A stretch of DNA of 64,000 nt from Emergomyces orientalis. Lineage: Eukaryota; Ascomycota; Eurotiomycetes; Onygenales; Ajellomycetaceae. Below the pieces are notes generated by a model, which was given only the letters and a program-made list of their open reading frames with translations, had not been told where the DNA came from and made no database searches. The stretch lies in assembly GCA_002110485.1 (NCBI GenBank), contig MOWL01000007.1:1-64000 (forward strand), given 5' to 3'. The translations under genes were made by a program, and so were the position numbers. Within the stretch, counting starts at the first letter, position 1. Every line of letters begins with the position of its first letter. Below, piece by piece: positions 24,375 through 35,830 of this stretch.

Positions 24375-27300
24375 GGATGTGGGTGCGCGCGCGGCGCGAC
24401 GCGTACCTGGAGCCGCGCAGGCAGGAGATGCAGCAACAAATGGTATGGCAACAACACTGCGCATGATCACTGAGGCTCTTAGAGAGGGGGAGAAAGACAA
24501 GGAGATTAATAAGAAAGAATTACTGTATATTCAGAGAGCTCTGAAGACAGTGAATGAGCTCAAGAAGGACCTGTTTGACAACATGTTAAAGAAGCTAGAG
24601 AGCGCTACAAGCGCATCACAGCAGAATAAAAGACACAACATGCTGGACAGTGAGACCTCATGGGCGCGCATAGCGGCCAATGAAGGGCCGCCAGCAAAGA
24701 TAGTAACCAGGCGTGCATTGAGAGAGGTGGTGATATCTCAGCACAACTGTGATGCACTGGCAGTGGAGGAGCGCACCCCAGAGGCCATTGTTAAGAAGGT
24801 GAATGAAGCTATCAAAGACATCACCACCGGCACAGTGGTGGCAGCAAGATACATGCCCAGCGGAGACCTGATTCTTGTCACGGATACACTCAGTACAAAG
24901 GCTGAATTGGCGAAAAGCAATGAATGAGTGAAAAAATGAGAAGACAAGATGCATATAAGAAAGAAAATGTATGCAATACTGATCAAGAGTGCACTCTTGA
25001 AGGCAGTTGACTGGAATGACCCAGTTAAGACAATCAAGGATATCTACAGACAGAACCCAACACTGAGATGCAGGGTATTAATTCACAAGACTGCAAAATG
25101 GCTGCTAAAACAACAGAAGCCACATGGAAGTATTGTGATACATGTAGCAACACCACAGCAGGCAAACACACTGGTGGAAGGAGGTCCTATTCTAGGGAAT
25201 GAATACTGTATGGCAGAGATCTTTCATAGAGAGGCCCAGGTCACTTGATGCTACAGCTGTCATCAGTATGGACATATTGCCAAATACTGCCGCAAAGGGG
25301 AGGTGTGCGCGCACTGTGCAGTAAAAGATCATACTGACAGAAACTGCCCTACACTGGCTGAGGGAGGAAAAGCAAGCTGCTGTAACTGTGAAGGTAGTCA
25401 CCCAGCTTGATCCAAAAACTGCCCTGAACGACACTTAGCGGCCAATCAGGCCAGAGAGGCTCTTAAGAACCACCCAGAGCAGTTTGAAGTGCAGAGCCTG
25501 GATGAGGAGGGCTGGATCACCCCTAGGAAACAAAGCAGACCCATGCATGAGGAGGCCCCCAGCAGTCAATGAAAGGCAGGCAGGCCTACAGACATAGCAA
25601 GAGCGGGGGCGAGACATTGAGGCTCCATGAGTGAGTATGTATGAACCAACCAGTCGAATAACACACGGGACATGGACATGCATGAGTGATGAGGGAACAG
25701 CTTCATATACTGCAATACAATGTGCACAACTCTGTCAAGGTGATGAATGCATTACTGGCCAAGCCCAAAACAGCATTAAACTATGATGTTATCGCGTTAC
25801 AAGAGCCCTGGATGCATGGAAAGACAGAAAAAGGCACCACTTGTTCTGCAAACTGTGAATTCTGGCAGATGGGCATGCAGGATGAGAAAGCCAGAGTGGG
25901 ATTTCTAATTAACAAGAAGCTAGCAGTGATGGCATGAGAAGTGAAAATAATATCAAGCTTTATAATCATGTTGACACTTCACACTGCATGCGGCCTGGTC
26001 ATAATACTGAATGTCTACGCAACCCCACCAGGCAGTTACACAGCCATACCGGAGGACTCCCCGATCCATCAGCTCCAAGCGGTGGTGGAGGGGGTGAAGA
26101 CCGCGCTACAAGCACAACATGGAAGGCTGAGCGCGCAACAAGCACAGACTGTAGTGCTGGGAGACTTCAACGTGCATCACACACACTGGGGGGGAGAGCG
26201 CGTGGCGCGCAACTTCAACATGGCCTGGGGGCTCATTGCGCAGACCGATGCATTGGGGCTTCAATTGGCCACACCGAAGGGGGAAATCACATGAAAAGAC
26301 TGCAGCAGTGCAAGAATCACTCTGAATCTAATCTTTGTGTCAGAGAGTCTGAGCGCTGGAATGAGCAAGTGTGATGTAGCAAGGGAGGCAGACATGGCCT
26401 CAGATCAGTAGCCACAGTTTTAGCAGTGAGGCCAACCACTGCACAAAGAGAAAGACAGAACTGGAAAAATATTGACTCAACACAACTGCAAAGAGACTGT
26501 CAGAAGCTGAGATGCTGCACAGTCTTCATATTCACATTGAAAATTGATGAGTATGTGCAGTATCTCAGTGAGTTCATCAATAAGCTTGCAGCTAAACATG
26601 TCAAGAATGCACATATCTGTGAATATAGTCACTTCTGATGGTCCACCAGGGTGGCAGAGGCAGTATGTGAGTACAAGCACATTTTAAGAAGCCCTCACAG
26701 CACAGAGAAAGAGAGAGCACAGGCAAGAAATAAACACAACAGAGAGATGAAACTTGCAAAGACAGCCAGCTTTCATGGCCTTATGAACAGTGCAGGGACT
26801 GACCCTAAACTGCTCTGGAAGCTAGCCAAATGGGGGCGCACTCACACCCGCGAAGTCAAGCAGCCGGCGCTAATCCTGCCTCTGGAGGGACTGCAGCACG
26901 GGACTGAGGCCTCTGAAACACTGATATGTGACTTCCAGGGCAAGACAGAGCTGCTGAGAGCGCGCTTCTTCCCAGATCCCCTGCCTGCCAGTGAGACTGA
27001 CATGAGTGAGTGCACACCACCGCCGGATATAGACAATATAATGGAAATCACAGAGGAAACCATGACAGCAATCATAGCCAGGCTGCCAAATGACAAGGCA
27101 CCAGGTGCAAATGGCATCCCCAACCGATTTCTCAAGATGCTGGGGCCAGTGTTCATCAGAGCAATGACTGAGCTCACCCAGGCATGCTGGCAATGGAAGC
27201 ACTACTCACAGGCCTTCAAGACTGCGCGCACAGTGGTGCTGAAAAAACCAGGAAAGAAGAACTACAGCAAGGCAGAGGTATGAAGGCCTATAGCACTTCT

Positions 27301-29686
27301 GGATACAGTGGGTAAAATCATTGAGGCCGCAACAGCTAGAGAGCTTAGACAGCTAGCAGAACAATTTAATCTTCTACCAGTGCAACAGATGGGCGCGCGG
27401 AGTGGTCGCTCAACTGAGACAGCAGTGGCAATGTTACTGGCACAGATTCGCACTGTCTGGGAGGAGCCAGGAGCAGTGGCATCAGTGCTATCACTGGATA
27501 TCTCAGGAGCCTATGACAGGGTGCTAAGAAAGCGGCTTGTGCATATTCTTAGAATGAAAGGAATACCCAGACAACTCACTGATTGAGTGAACTCATTCAT
27601 GAGTGACCAGAAGATCACTCTGATATTTGATGAACAGAAGTCAGAGATCTTCAAGATGAAAGCAGGGATTTCTCAGAGATCACTGCTCTCTTCTATTCTC
27701 TTTTTGTTCTATAATGAAGAGCTGCTGCGGGTATGCACACCCCCTCATGAGCCATCCAGCTGCATAGGATTCGTGGACGATGTCAATGTACTGGCTTATG
27801 GCGCTTCCACTGAGGCCAACTGCGCGCAACTAGCGCGGATCCACGCGGAATGTGAGCAGTGGGCGAGCAGGCATGGAGCGATTTTCGCACCACAGAAGTA
27901 TGAGCTAATGCACTTCACCAGAGCAAGAACATGGTTCAATGTGGAAGAACCTCTACAGCTACCACAGCAGGTTGTTGCACCACAGAAGGCCATGAGAGTG
28001 CTGGGAGTGTGGCTGGACCCTAAGCTCAAGTGGAAGAAGCATGTGAATGTCACAGTGAGGAAAATGAAATCACAGGTCCGAGCATTAACTCAAACCACCC
28101 AGTCAACCTGGGGACTGCCTCTACACCAGGCTAGAAGAGTCTACAATGCAGTGATCAGGCCGGCCATCTCTTATGAAGCCCTGGCATGGCACCTCCCATG
28201 CGCGACACCTCAGGAGCCAAGGCGCCAGTGGCAACTTCTAGCAGAGATGGAGAAAATACAGAATACATGCCTTCACATCATTGCAGAGGTATATAGAGCC
28301 ACGCCCATCTCATCGCTGGAGGCTGAAACACACACCCCACCTCTCAGCATTCACTTGGACAGCCTGGTTGTTAAGGCAGTGGAGTGAATCAGAAGATCAG
28401 GAATGGCTAGACAGATAGAGCAGGCATGCACTAGTGTGCGAACAAGACTCAGGCGAAGAAATGAAAGGGTGAGAAGGTCAGTTGAGACAGTGCTACATTC
28501 TACAGACATGCAGACAGCATGGAGTGCACAGTGAGTGGCTGGAGTAAAGCAAACTAGAAGAGATGAAAGACAGACTGATATCAGAATGAACTGAAGCTTT
28601 GCAAAATGAGTGCAGAAGAAGGTACTACATCACTGGAGAACAAAGTGGCAGGTGTGTAGAACACCTTGAGGAAAGCTCTTTGAAAGACCTTCAGATAAAA
28701 AACTATTGAAGTGGCATGAGAGGCTGAGCAAGGCGCGCAGCTCTCTAATAGTGCAGCTACGTACAGGCAAGACAGGGCTGGCAGCCTTTCTGCACAGACG
28801 AAGAGTGCCAGACTTCCCCACCCCCAGATGCACATGTGGCTATGAGCAGGAGACAGTGACCCATGTGATGATTCACTGTATGCGGTTTGATGTGAGATGC
28901 AGGGAACTGGAAACAGAGAGCAGAATTGACAAGAAATGGCTGCTGAATACAAAAGAAGGCCTTCACAGACTCACAAGATGGTGACTTGAACAGAGCATTC
29001 TTGAACAGTTCAAGCTAGCCAGAACACTCAGCGCATACAAAGCATAGCTGATACATCAAAAGGCATGCAGAGAAAGCAGACAAGCACAGAAAAGAGCATG
29101 ACAAGTGCCAAATAACATGAGAGTACACGCAACTGGCGTGAACAGAAGTGAGAAAAACAGCTACTGGTATATTATAATATGAGATTGCACGCATCAAGCG
29201 CAATAAAACACAGGAAAGTGCGACACCAGCATGAATCAACACAGGAATTGCGCGCGCCGGGCGTGAATGAGTCAGCCTAAATACAGTATAAGCAGTGTGA
29301 AGGAGTGACATGTCAACTGCTCATCAGACTCAGTGCAACAGTCAGATATGAAAAAGACTGAAGAGCTCTTCAGTATAACACACTCACTACAGTGTCTCAC
29401 AGCATGGGGGTCTTCAGGGGATTTTTTCTTATGTCAGAGATTGCACACTTCTTTCTTCTTTCTTTTTCTTTTATTCTTTTCTATAGTGCTATGCACTCTC
29501 TCTCTAAGAGCAGCTGTGGCTGCTCCACGGTAATCTGAAGATGTTAAATAGGCAGAATAGATCTGGGAATCGCGGGGTTTTTAGTTCAGTGGCAGGCAAG
29601 GCCGGCCACATGGTTTCCCCTGCTTGTTAAAATAGATGAACACCCACATATCCTCGCGATTAAGTGGTGTATGAATAAATAATAAT
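24375..29686 (+). mobile_element. Non-LTR retrotransposon with ORF1, EEP endonuclease and RT
   Basis: About 5.3 kb, inserted in copy C with the target duplication AATAATAGTGTGACAG (24359-24374 and 29687-29702; the boundary is blurred by the (AAT)n tail). ORF1 (24379-25640) ends with three CCHC knuckles: CYSCHQYGHIAKYC, CAHCAVKDHTDRNC and CCNCEGSHPA. An EEP-type endonuclease follows (25692 to about 26400: LQYNV, QEPW, GDFNVHH), then RT (about 26651-28390: LPNDKAPGANGIP, LSLDISGAYDRV, GFVDDVNV) and a terminal CTCGYEQETVTHVMIHC motif (28827-28877). I see no RNase H. The frames are broken mostly by TGA at Trp positions. The CxxC order fits the Tad1/I group. The 5' end is unusually rich in GCGCGC. 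Confidence 0.9.
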
Positions 29687-29702
29687 AATAATAGTGTGAC
29701 AG

Positions 29703-30634
29703 AGTAGCAAGGAATCCCTGCATCTATAAGAAAGTTCAGAAGGATACTGACATTATAAACTCATTTTTTGAGTAAATCATGATGTGACAGAGTAGCAAGG
29801 AATCCCTGCACTTATAAGAACAAAAACTCTGATGATCATCTTTAAGATTTCATCAGATGAAGACAAATTTATGTTAGTCACAAGCAGTTATAAATCACAG
29901 AATGAAGAAATGATCATCAATCTCACTAGAGAGAAGCTCACGGAGCTTCTTCAGATAAAGAAAAAACTGACAGCTCAACAAGTGAAGCTACAGAATCAAT
30001 GATGAGAACTCAAGAAGTAATAAATAATTATTAAAACTTCAAATTTAACTGAAGTTATCACTATCTCTCTCTCTATTGAATCAAAACAGTCAAAAGCAAG
30101 TCTTTCAGACTCTGTCTGTTATAACAGCAATAATCTCTTCTATTTCTCACAGTTCCTCAGCAACCTCAAAGCCAAGATCATGATTGATGAACAGACTATT
30201 GAAAATGAACAAGCTCAAGTGTGATATACTTTTGAAATACTGAAAGACAAAGCATCAGCAAGAATTCACTCTTGAGTGAATCAGTATTCTGAAATTAATA
30301 GATTTATCACTAAGAAGTTCCTTGGGCTTCTGAAGTCAACATTTACTGACACAGTCTATGAGCAGAAAGTCTTGAACAAACTGAATAGACTGAGACAAGA
30401 AAAAAGAAGCTTTGATAAACTCTTGACTGAGCTGAAGTAACTGCTTCTAGAGACTGATAAATATGAATAAGCTGACTCAATCAAAAAAGACTATCTGAAA
30501 GAAGTTTTTAATCAAGAACTAAAAAAACATCTTTTAAACTTGAATGAAAAGAAGTTCTATGATGAATTCAAGAATCAAGTGAAAAGAATTGCAGATCACA
30601 TGAAGAATTTCAATAAGTCTGAGAAGAGTCAGCA
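29703..30634 (+). mobile_element. Chromovirus C continued: leader and partial Gag
   Basis: The C sequence resumes after the LINE-type insertion and matches A at 15820-16083 plus 21797-22800 without element B, which gives the empty-site sequence AAAACTGACAGCTC for B. It stops at GAAGAGTCAGC, where a LINE 3' fragment begins. Gag is degenerate with frequent stops. Confidence 0.85.
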
Positions 30635-31860
30635 TATACCAGATTCATGAAATATTGAAAATGAATGTGAAGTATTTAATGCTGAATTATATACTATAAT
30701 GAAAGCTTTTAAACTGATAGAAATAAAAGCTTCAAAAAAAAAAGATATGAAAGAAGCATGAATTTTTTCAGATAGTCAAGCAGCTTTAAAAAGAATTCAA
30801 AAGAATGAAATTCATAATAATCAAATAAATATAGAAGTAATTCTAAAGAAATACAAAAGAATTCAATTAAAATATAAGACAAAAATATATCTGAGCTGGA
30901 TTTCTACTCATATAAATATACATGGAAATGAGCTTGCTGATGAAGCAGCAAAGAAAGAAACAGAACTAAATATTGCAAGTTCAAAAATAGTTTCATGATT
31001 TTTTATTAAAAGAAAGATAAAAGGGAATTGCTTAGAAAAATAGTATAAAATATGAGAAAAATAAAGAAAAAGTCCTCACTATCTTAGATTTAAAACTAAA
31101 TCTAAATGAAAATCATACTCTATTAAGTGTAAAAAGAAGCTTTTCTTCTCAATCATTCAATTGAAACTAGATCATGACTATTTCAAATCTTATTTAAAAA
31201 GAATATCTGATATTGAAAGTGAAAATTGTGAATATTATGACTTTCTTGAAGATTCAGAACATATCTTAATGAATTACTCATCAAATCAAGAACTTAGAGC
31301 TGAACTGAGATATAAATATAAACTGAGAGAAATGAATATAAAACTACTATTTTCAACTGAAATAGACAGTTAATATTTAATTGATTTTCTTAATGAAACT
31401 CAACTAGCTACCAGAAATCAATTCTATTTCAAAAATGAAAATATAAATGAATAAAAATCTGAAATATTCTTTATAAAAACTGCTAGATATTATATAATAT
31501 CTCACTATTTCTTTTATACTGTGTTAGAGTCTGTCTTTTATTTTCTTTGTATTCATGTCATGAGTTATTTTATCAATCATTAATTTATTTTCTTTGTAAT
31601 CACTTGAAAATTATATGAAAAAAGAGAATATAAATAATTTTTAAAGATATTTATAAAAAAAGAAAAATAAAAAAAAAAGAAAAATCAATTTGCTGACTAT
31701 TCTGAGCTGAAATTCAAGTATTGCAAGTGCTATTTATTTGAAGAAAAAATGTATATTAATTAGTTTTAAAGTTAGAAAAATCCTGAGACTCTTTGAGTCT
31801 CAGATAGATATCATAGTCTCTGACTGCATATATCTATAATGAAAGAATAATAATAATAAT
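30635..31860 (+). mobile_element. 5'-truncated LINE 3' end (RNase H to tail), heavily mutated
   Basis: Closely similar to 40551-41766. It covers the RNase H domain, the C-terminal Cys/His domain and the 3' tail with hairpin (31782-31804) and (AAT)n. Stops such as TGA and TAG replace conserved Trp codons (e.g. GCATGA for GCATGG before ATTTTTTCAG). About 37 of 42 differences from the better copy over roughly 650 bp are G:C-to-A:T. Confidence 0.92.
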
Positions 31861-32640
31861 GTGTACTGTGATTTGAATTGGGTGAGGGCGGATTCTCAGT
31901 ACAAATCAAATACAAAATATGTTATTTTTATTAACAGATTGCTGATCTCATGACAGTCACAGAGACAGATCTCCATCATGAAATCTATCATGAAAGCTGA
32001 ATATATTGCAGCTAGTGAAGCGGCGTGCGAGGTAATTTGGCTGAACGACATGTTATATGATGCCAGATTGATGAATGGGAAAGAAAAAATATGCTCACAT
32101 CTATGAGTTGATAATAAGAGAGCAATCAATCTAGCAAAAGAGAAATTCTTAACATGAAGATCACATTATATCAAGATTAGATATCACATTCTTCATAATT
32201 TAATTGAAAAAGAGGAAATTGTAATGAAACATGTTGATTCTATAATCAAAATAGCTGACGGCCTCATCAAGCCGCTGGCGAGGCCTGCTTTTGGAGAATT
32301 CATTGAGAAGATTGAGTTAAAGAATATTAATTGAATGATAAATACAATACAGTGAATTGCTTGAATTTGTGTGTGTTTTTCTGATTTTTATGATTATTGC
32401 TGTACAGACATCTTTTCTAATAAGGAAGTCAGGGTTCAATTCTGTAATTAATTATTATCGCGTTTTTGAACGAATTGGCAGCTAGTGGCGCCGGGGGGCA
32501 GAGCCTGAGTGCGCCGGAGCAAGGGGGGGTATTGGATTGTGCTACAGCTACTGCAGTCACGTGCCCCCCAATCCTATTTAGTAAAAGCTCCCTAGCTAGA
32601 ATATAATACACAACAACGTTATCCTCCAATAATATATATG
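31861..32640 (+). mobile_element. Ty1/copia fragment: RNase H end and probable 3' LTR
   Basis: Positions about 31980-32330 encode the copia RNase H end: MKAEYIAASEAACEVIWL, then V-D-N-K-R-A-I-N-L-A, SHYIKIRYH and ADGLIKPLA. TGA again replaces Trp at about 32103 and 32156. Downstream lie a purine run (AAGGGGGGG at about 32520) and a TATTGGATTGTGC sequence that may start the 3' LTR; its limits are not certain. Confidence 0.75.
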
Positions 32641-32779
32641 ACTCTTTCGCTATGTGCGAGCCAAGGAACTAAGAATAAGTGAATGGGCGTGGTTCGCCGA
32701 TTTATGGGCCCGTAATCATGCAATGGTACAGCCATGTTCGGCGAATCCCAACAACTTTTAATGCCGAAATTCAACATGT

Positions 32780-34961
32780 TTACTTTTCCCGCTTTTCTTC
32801 TGCAGGTGCGACCTCGCGCTCCTCTGGCGTTTCCTCTCGGATCTCACTTTGCCTTTCCTTCTCCTTCGCCTCCTCATCCATCTCATCCAGGTGGACATTC
32901 TTCATGAAGAACATGATAATCAGTATGGGCGCAGCCATACAAGTCGAGGCGACGGCAAGCGTGCGCTGCGATTCTCGGTAACTCTGATTAACTGCCTCGC
33001 GGACGGGAGAGCCTGGCGCAGATGATTTTGCGACCACGATGGACTGGAAGATGGCAGTGGCGTTTTTCTGGGCATCTGCTGGAAGAAAGCGTCGCAGTTG
33101 ATTGGGCAGTTGGTTGCGCCAGATTGCACCGGAGATGCTGCAGCAATATTAGCTTGCATGCGTTTGGATGGTGGAGTGATGGAAATCTAAATACCTTACT
33201 CCGACCGCGCCACCCATACTGATGGCGGCCTGGTACACTGCAGTAGCGACGGCGACGTCTTGGGTTGACACAACGGCCTGCACGGAGACCTGCCCCGCGG
33301 TTTGCAAGCAGGCGCGGCCAAATCCGTTGAGGACTTTGGCCGTGACGAACGCCGCTTCGTTGGTATTTCGCCCATAGCCCATGTTGACGAGGTAAATCAT
33401 AATTCCCTGTGAGAGGACGGTGACGGGTGGGCCCATAAATATCCACATCTGTGATCGTTTGGTATATTTCATGCCCAGGCCAATGAAAAGGCTGAACACT
33501 TGATTGCTTACGCGGAGAGCGTTGCTGGAGAGCAGTGGTCAGTGAAGGCCACCTTTAAGGGGGGGTGGTAACGCACTCAATTCTTGTAGCATGGCCGGGG
33601 GAATAGCCACCGGCAACCTGCAAGTAGCTGGGGAAGAAAAGGGTGAAGAGAACATAGCTGCCAAAGTCGAGGGCCGATGCAATACAAGCGGCAATGATGG
33701 TCCTTTGGGTGACCATTCGGTATGGGATGAAGGGTTTTTTGGCGAACTTGGAGTCCCACACCACGAAAGCGATGAACAAAACAACCCCTAGGACTAACAT
33801 GGCTATGAACGAAGGTTCCCCCCAACGCTGACTGTTGAAGGAGCCCGTGAGCGAGAGGGGTATCAAAACAAGAGAAAAGCTCGCGATAAGCAGCAATGCT
33901 CCCGGAAGATCAAGTTCGGTCCAGATGAGGTGGAGCACCTTTTTCCACACAGGGTCTCCTGCTCGATAACCCGCAAAAAGCGACCTAGGTTTCTGGGCCA
34001 ACCCATGTTTGGCAGCCCGTTTCTGCAAAACCAACATCGTCGTGATGAGGGGGGTGGAGCAAACGGGAAATACTATAGCCCACATTCCCCAGCCCCATCT
34101 CCAAGTCGAGTGTTTCAAAACATTGTCACCAATTATAGTGCCAAGATAGATGGCCGGGAGAGTGGAAACGGTTTCCGGAATGCTGGACCAGAGCCCTCGA
34201 TTAACTAGGTTTGTGGCATCGGCGATGAACACCTGCTGGGTAAGGAGGAATGCAGTGGCGCCTATCGCGTCAAAAATCCCCGCCGCCTAAATGTGTTTCC
34301 AAAATATCGTTAGAATCGGCGAGAGGACAGAAAAGGGAGGGACTTTGCGTGGCAGCTACGAGGAGAGTGAAAGATACATACAGCATACTGGTCTATATAC
34401 CGGCTTGTGGCGTATAGCACGAAAGCAAGGGTTTGTACAACAATGGAGAAAATAAACATCTCCGCTCGCCCAAATACCTAGGATGAGTGTTAGTCGAAAC
34501 AGAATTCCTCGCAACGGGGTTCACAACTGCAGTTACATCACATAGCTTCGCTACCACAGGATAGGCACAGATCCTAGTTATATTACCGACCACTCTCGCA
34601 ACACTCATCATCGAGTGCTGACGAAACTCGCTGGTGGCATATGGCTCATACACTATAGTCGAATAGTCGCTGAGGTTGAGAACAAGAGTCGAGATGATTA
34701 ACCTTGGTCTATCAGTAACGGTACCCAGACGGACTAAGACATGGGGCAGGGCACAAACCCTGCGAAGGCGATTATTAGAGTATTTTTGGACCATGCCTTC
34801 TTCAAGACCATGGCCTTTTGAACTCCTGCTTGAAGACTTTCCGGGTCGCTCTTGATCGAACTGGCATCGCCATCACGGGCATCCTTCTCGGTTTTCACAG
34901 TTGGTGCCATTTGAGCGTGCTTATCGTCGCCCGCTCGGAGACGCAAGTTCTCGTCAGCCAT
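32780..34961 (-). CDS. Siderophore iron transporter, SIT/ARN family of MFS (622 aa, six exons)
   Basis: Exons on the minus strand: 34961-34759, 34708-34537, 34477-34382, 34286-33577, 33524-33195 and 33137-32780; introns of 50, 59, 95, 52 and 57 bp have proper GT..AG ends, and phases give one 622-residue frame. SIT landmarks: a charged cytosolic N terminus, WSKNTL before helix 1, YEPYATSEFRQHS, KLCDVFGRAE, then FIADATNLVNRGLWSSIP and HSTWRWGWGMW, GYSPGHATRIDN, and a charged C terminus (EEAKEKERQSEIREETPE). The size and about 14 hydrophobic segments fit H+-coupled ferri-siderophore importers of the plasma membrane (MirB-like), but the substrate cannot be read from sequence. It is divergent to the esterase gene and shares a promoter with iron-type GATA sites, so iron-repressed expression is expected. 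No defect is seen. Confidence 0.93.
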
Positions 34962-35488
34962 GACGCAACAATTGGCGATTCGTGCGACTAGGAATAGGAC
35001 CAAAAGTAGAAATTAGTCTTCCCTTGTGCACAAAGCGAAATGAAAGAAGAACTGGAAGAATCCCTGCTTTCCAGATTTTTTTCTCCGGCGGAATTGACGA
35101 GAACTTTATAATGCCTTGCGGCTTGATCGAGGGGTTGTGAGAACCATCCAGCACCCGGCATTAGGTCGAGAACTATGGCCTGACCGATGACCCGAGCTAG
35201 ATAATCAGAGCTAGATTTAATGTTTTTAGCCGCCTTTTTCGCGTAGAAAGGCTTGGTTTGCCCACCATAAGCAGTAATAACATTTTTAAGTTTTCAGTCT
35301 AAACCACAAAAACGTCGAGCTTCGCATCGTGGGAAAACAAATACTGGTCGTTAAGAGGGAAGATGAGTTCTCCAGAGCACAGCAGGACGGCAAAATCCTC
35401 AGCAGGGTTAGGTCGTGCGTTTGGGACAGCGGAAATAATTCTGGCTGCGTTGGGCTAAATTGCTGAGGATGGCATCTGGCTCCCGATC

Positions 35489-35517
35489 TTATCTGATCAG
35501 ATGCCGAAATCAGATAA
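35489..35517. promoter_or_regulatory. Inverted pair of SreA-type sites
   Basis: TTATCTGAT at 35489-35497 (minus-strand ATCAGATAA) and ATCAGATAA at 35509-35517 face each other. ATCWGATAA is the consensus known for the iron-responsive GATA repressor SreA of Aspergillus. The pair is embedded in a GGCATCTG...CAGATGCC inverted repeat (35471-35505). Confidence 0.8.
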
Positions 35518-35583
35518 GACAGCTCGGGTTAGTTCCGCTTGGAAAGACTTGGCTGCCCCACTTGTCATACTCTGGTTGGTGGT

Positions 35584-35613
35584 TTATCAGATGCCAATCT
35601 AATCTGATAAAAT
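35584..35613. promoter_or_regulatory. SreA-type pair overlapping a CCAAT-N12-RWT (CBC/HapX-type) site
   Basis: TTATCAGAT (35584-35592, minus-strand ATCTGATAA) and ATCTGATAA (35602-35610) form a second inverted pair. CCAAT at 35594-35598 is followed by exactly 12 bases and then AAT (35611-35613), which fits the CSAAT-N12-RWT consensus I recall for the CCAAT-binding complex with HapX. The plus-strand SreA site lies wholly inside the 12-base spacer. Such a composite suggests both repression in iron excess and activation in iron starvation. Confidence 0.75.
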
Positions 35614-35830
35614 TTCTGTTTTCATGCTTGCTTCTTCACCACAGAACTAGGAGAAACCAAGACTAATACGAGTCTCTCTCGTGTCTGGTGGATCACAGAT
35701 GGATCCTGTATCGGAACAACGGATGCCAGCTAACAGCTGTTGAACACAGAATTCAACGCGGTGGAAATTTTCTTCTGCCGTACCAACACTATCTTCGCAA
35801 GGATCCAGTTGTTAAACCCGTAGGGGAGCA

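Larger units (their letters stand above)
34962..35830. promoter_or_regulatory. Bidirectional promoter of the SIT and esterase genes
   Basis: This 869-bp divergent intergenic region has four ATCWGATAA motifs clustered within 122 bp, listed separately, about 220-340 bp from the esterase ATG and 530-650 bp from the transporter ATG. Open frames inside it lack ATG starts or splice support. Confidence 0.8.

Noticed and set aside
16084..29686. Nuclear reassignment of UGA to tryptophan
   Set aside because: The FAD oxidase, GMC oxidase, esterase and small two-exon gene all terminate at TGA and encode Trp by TGG. The retroelements also carry some TAG/TAA stops and frameshifts.
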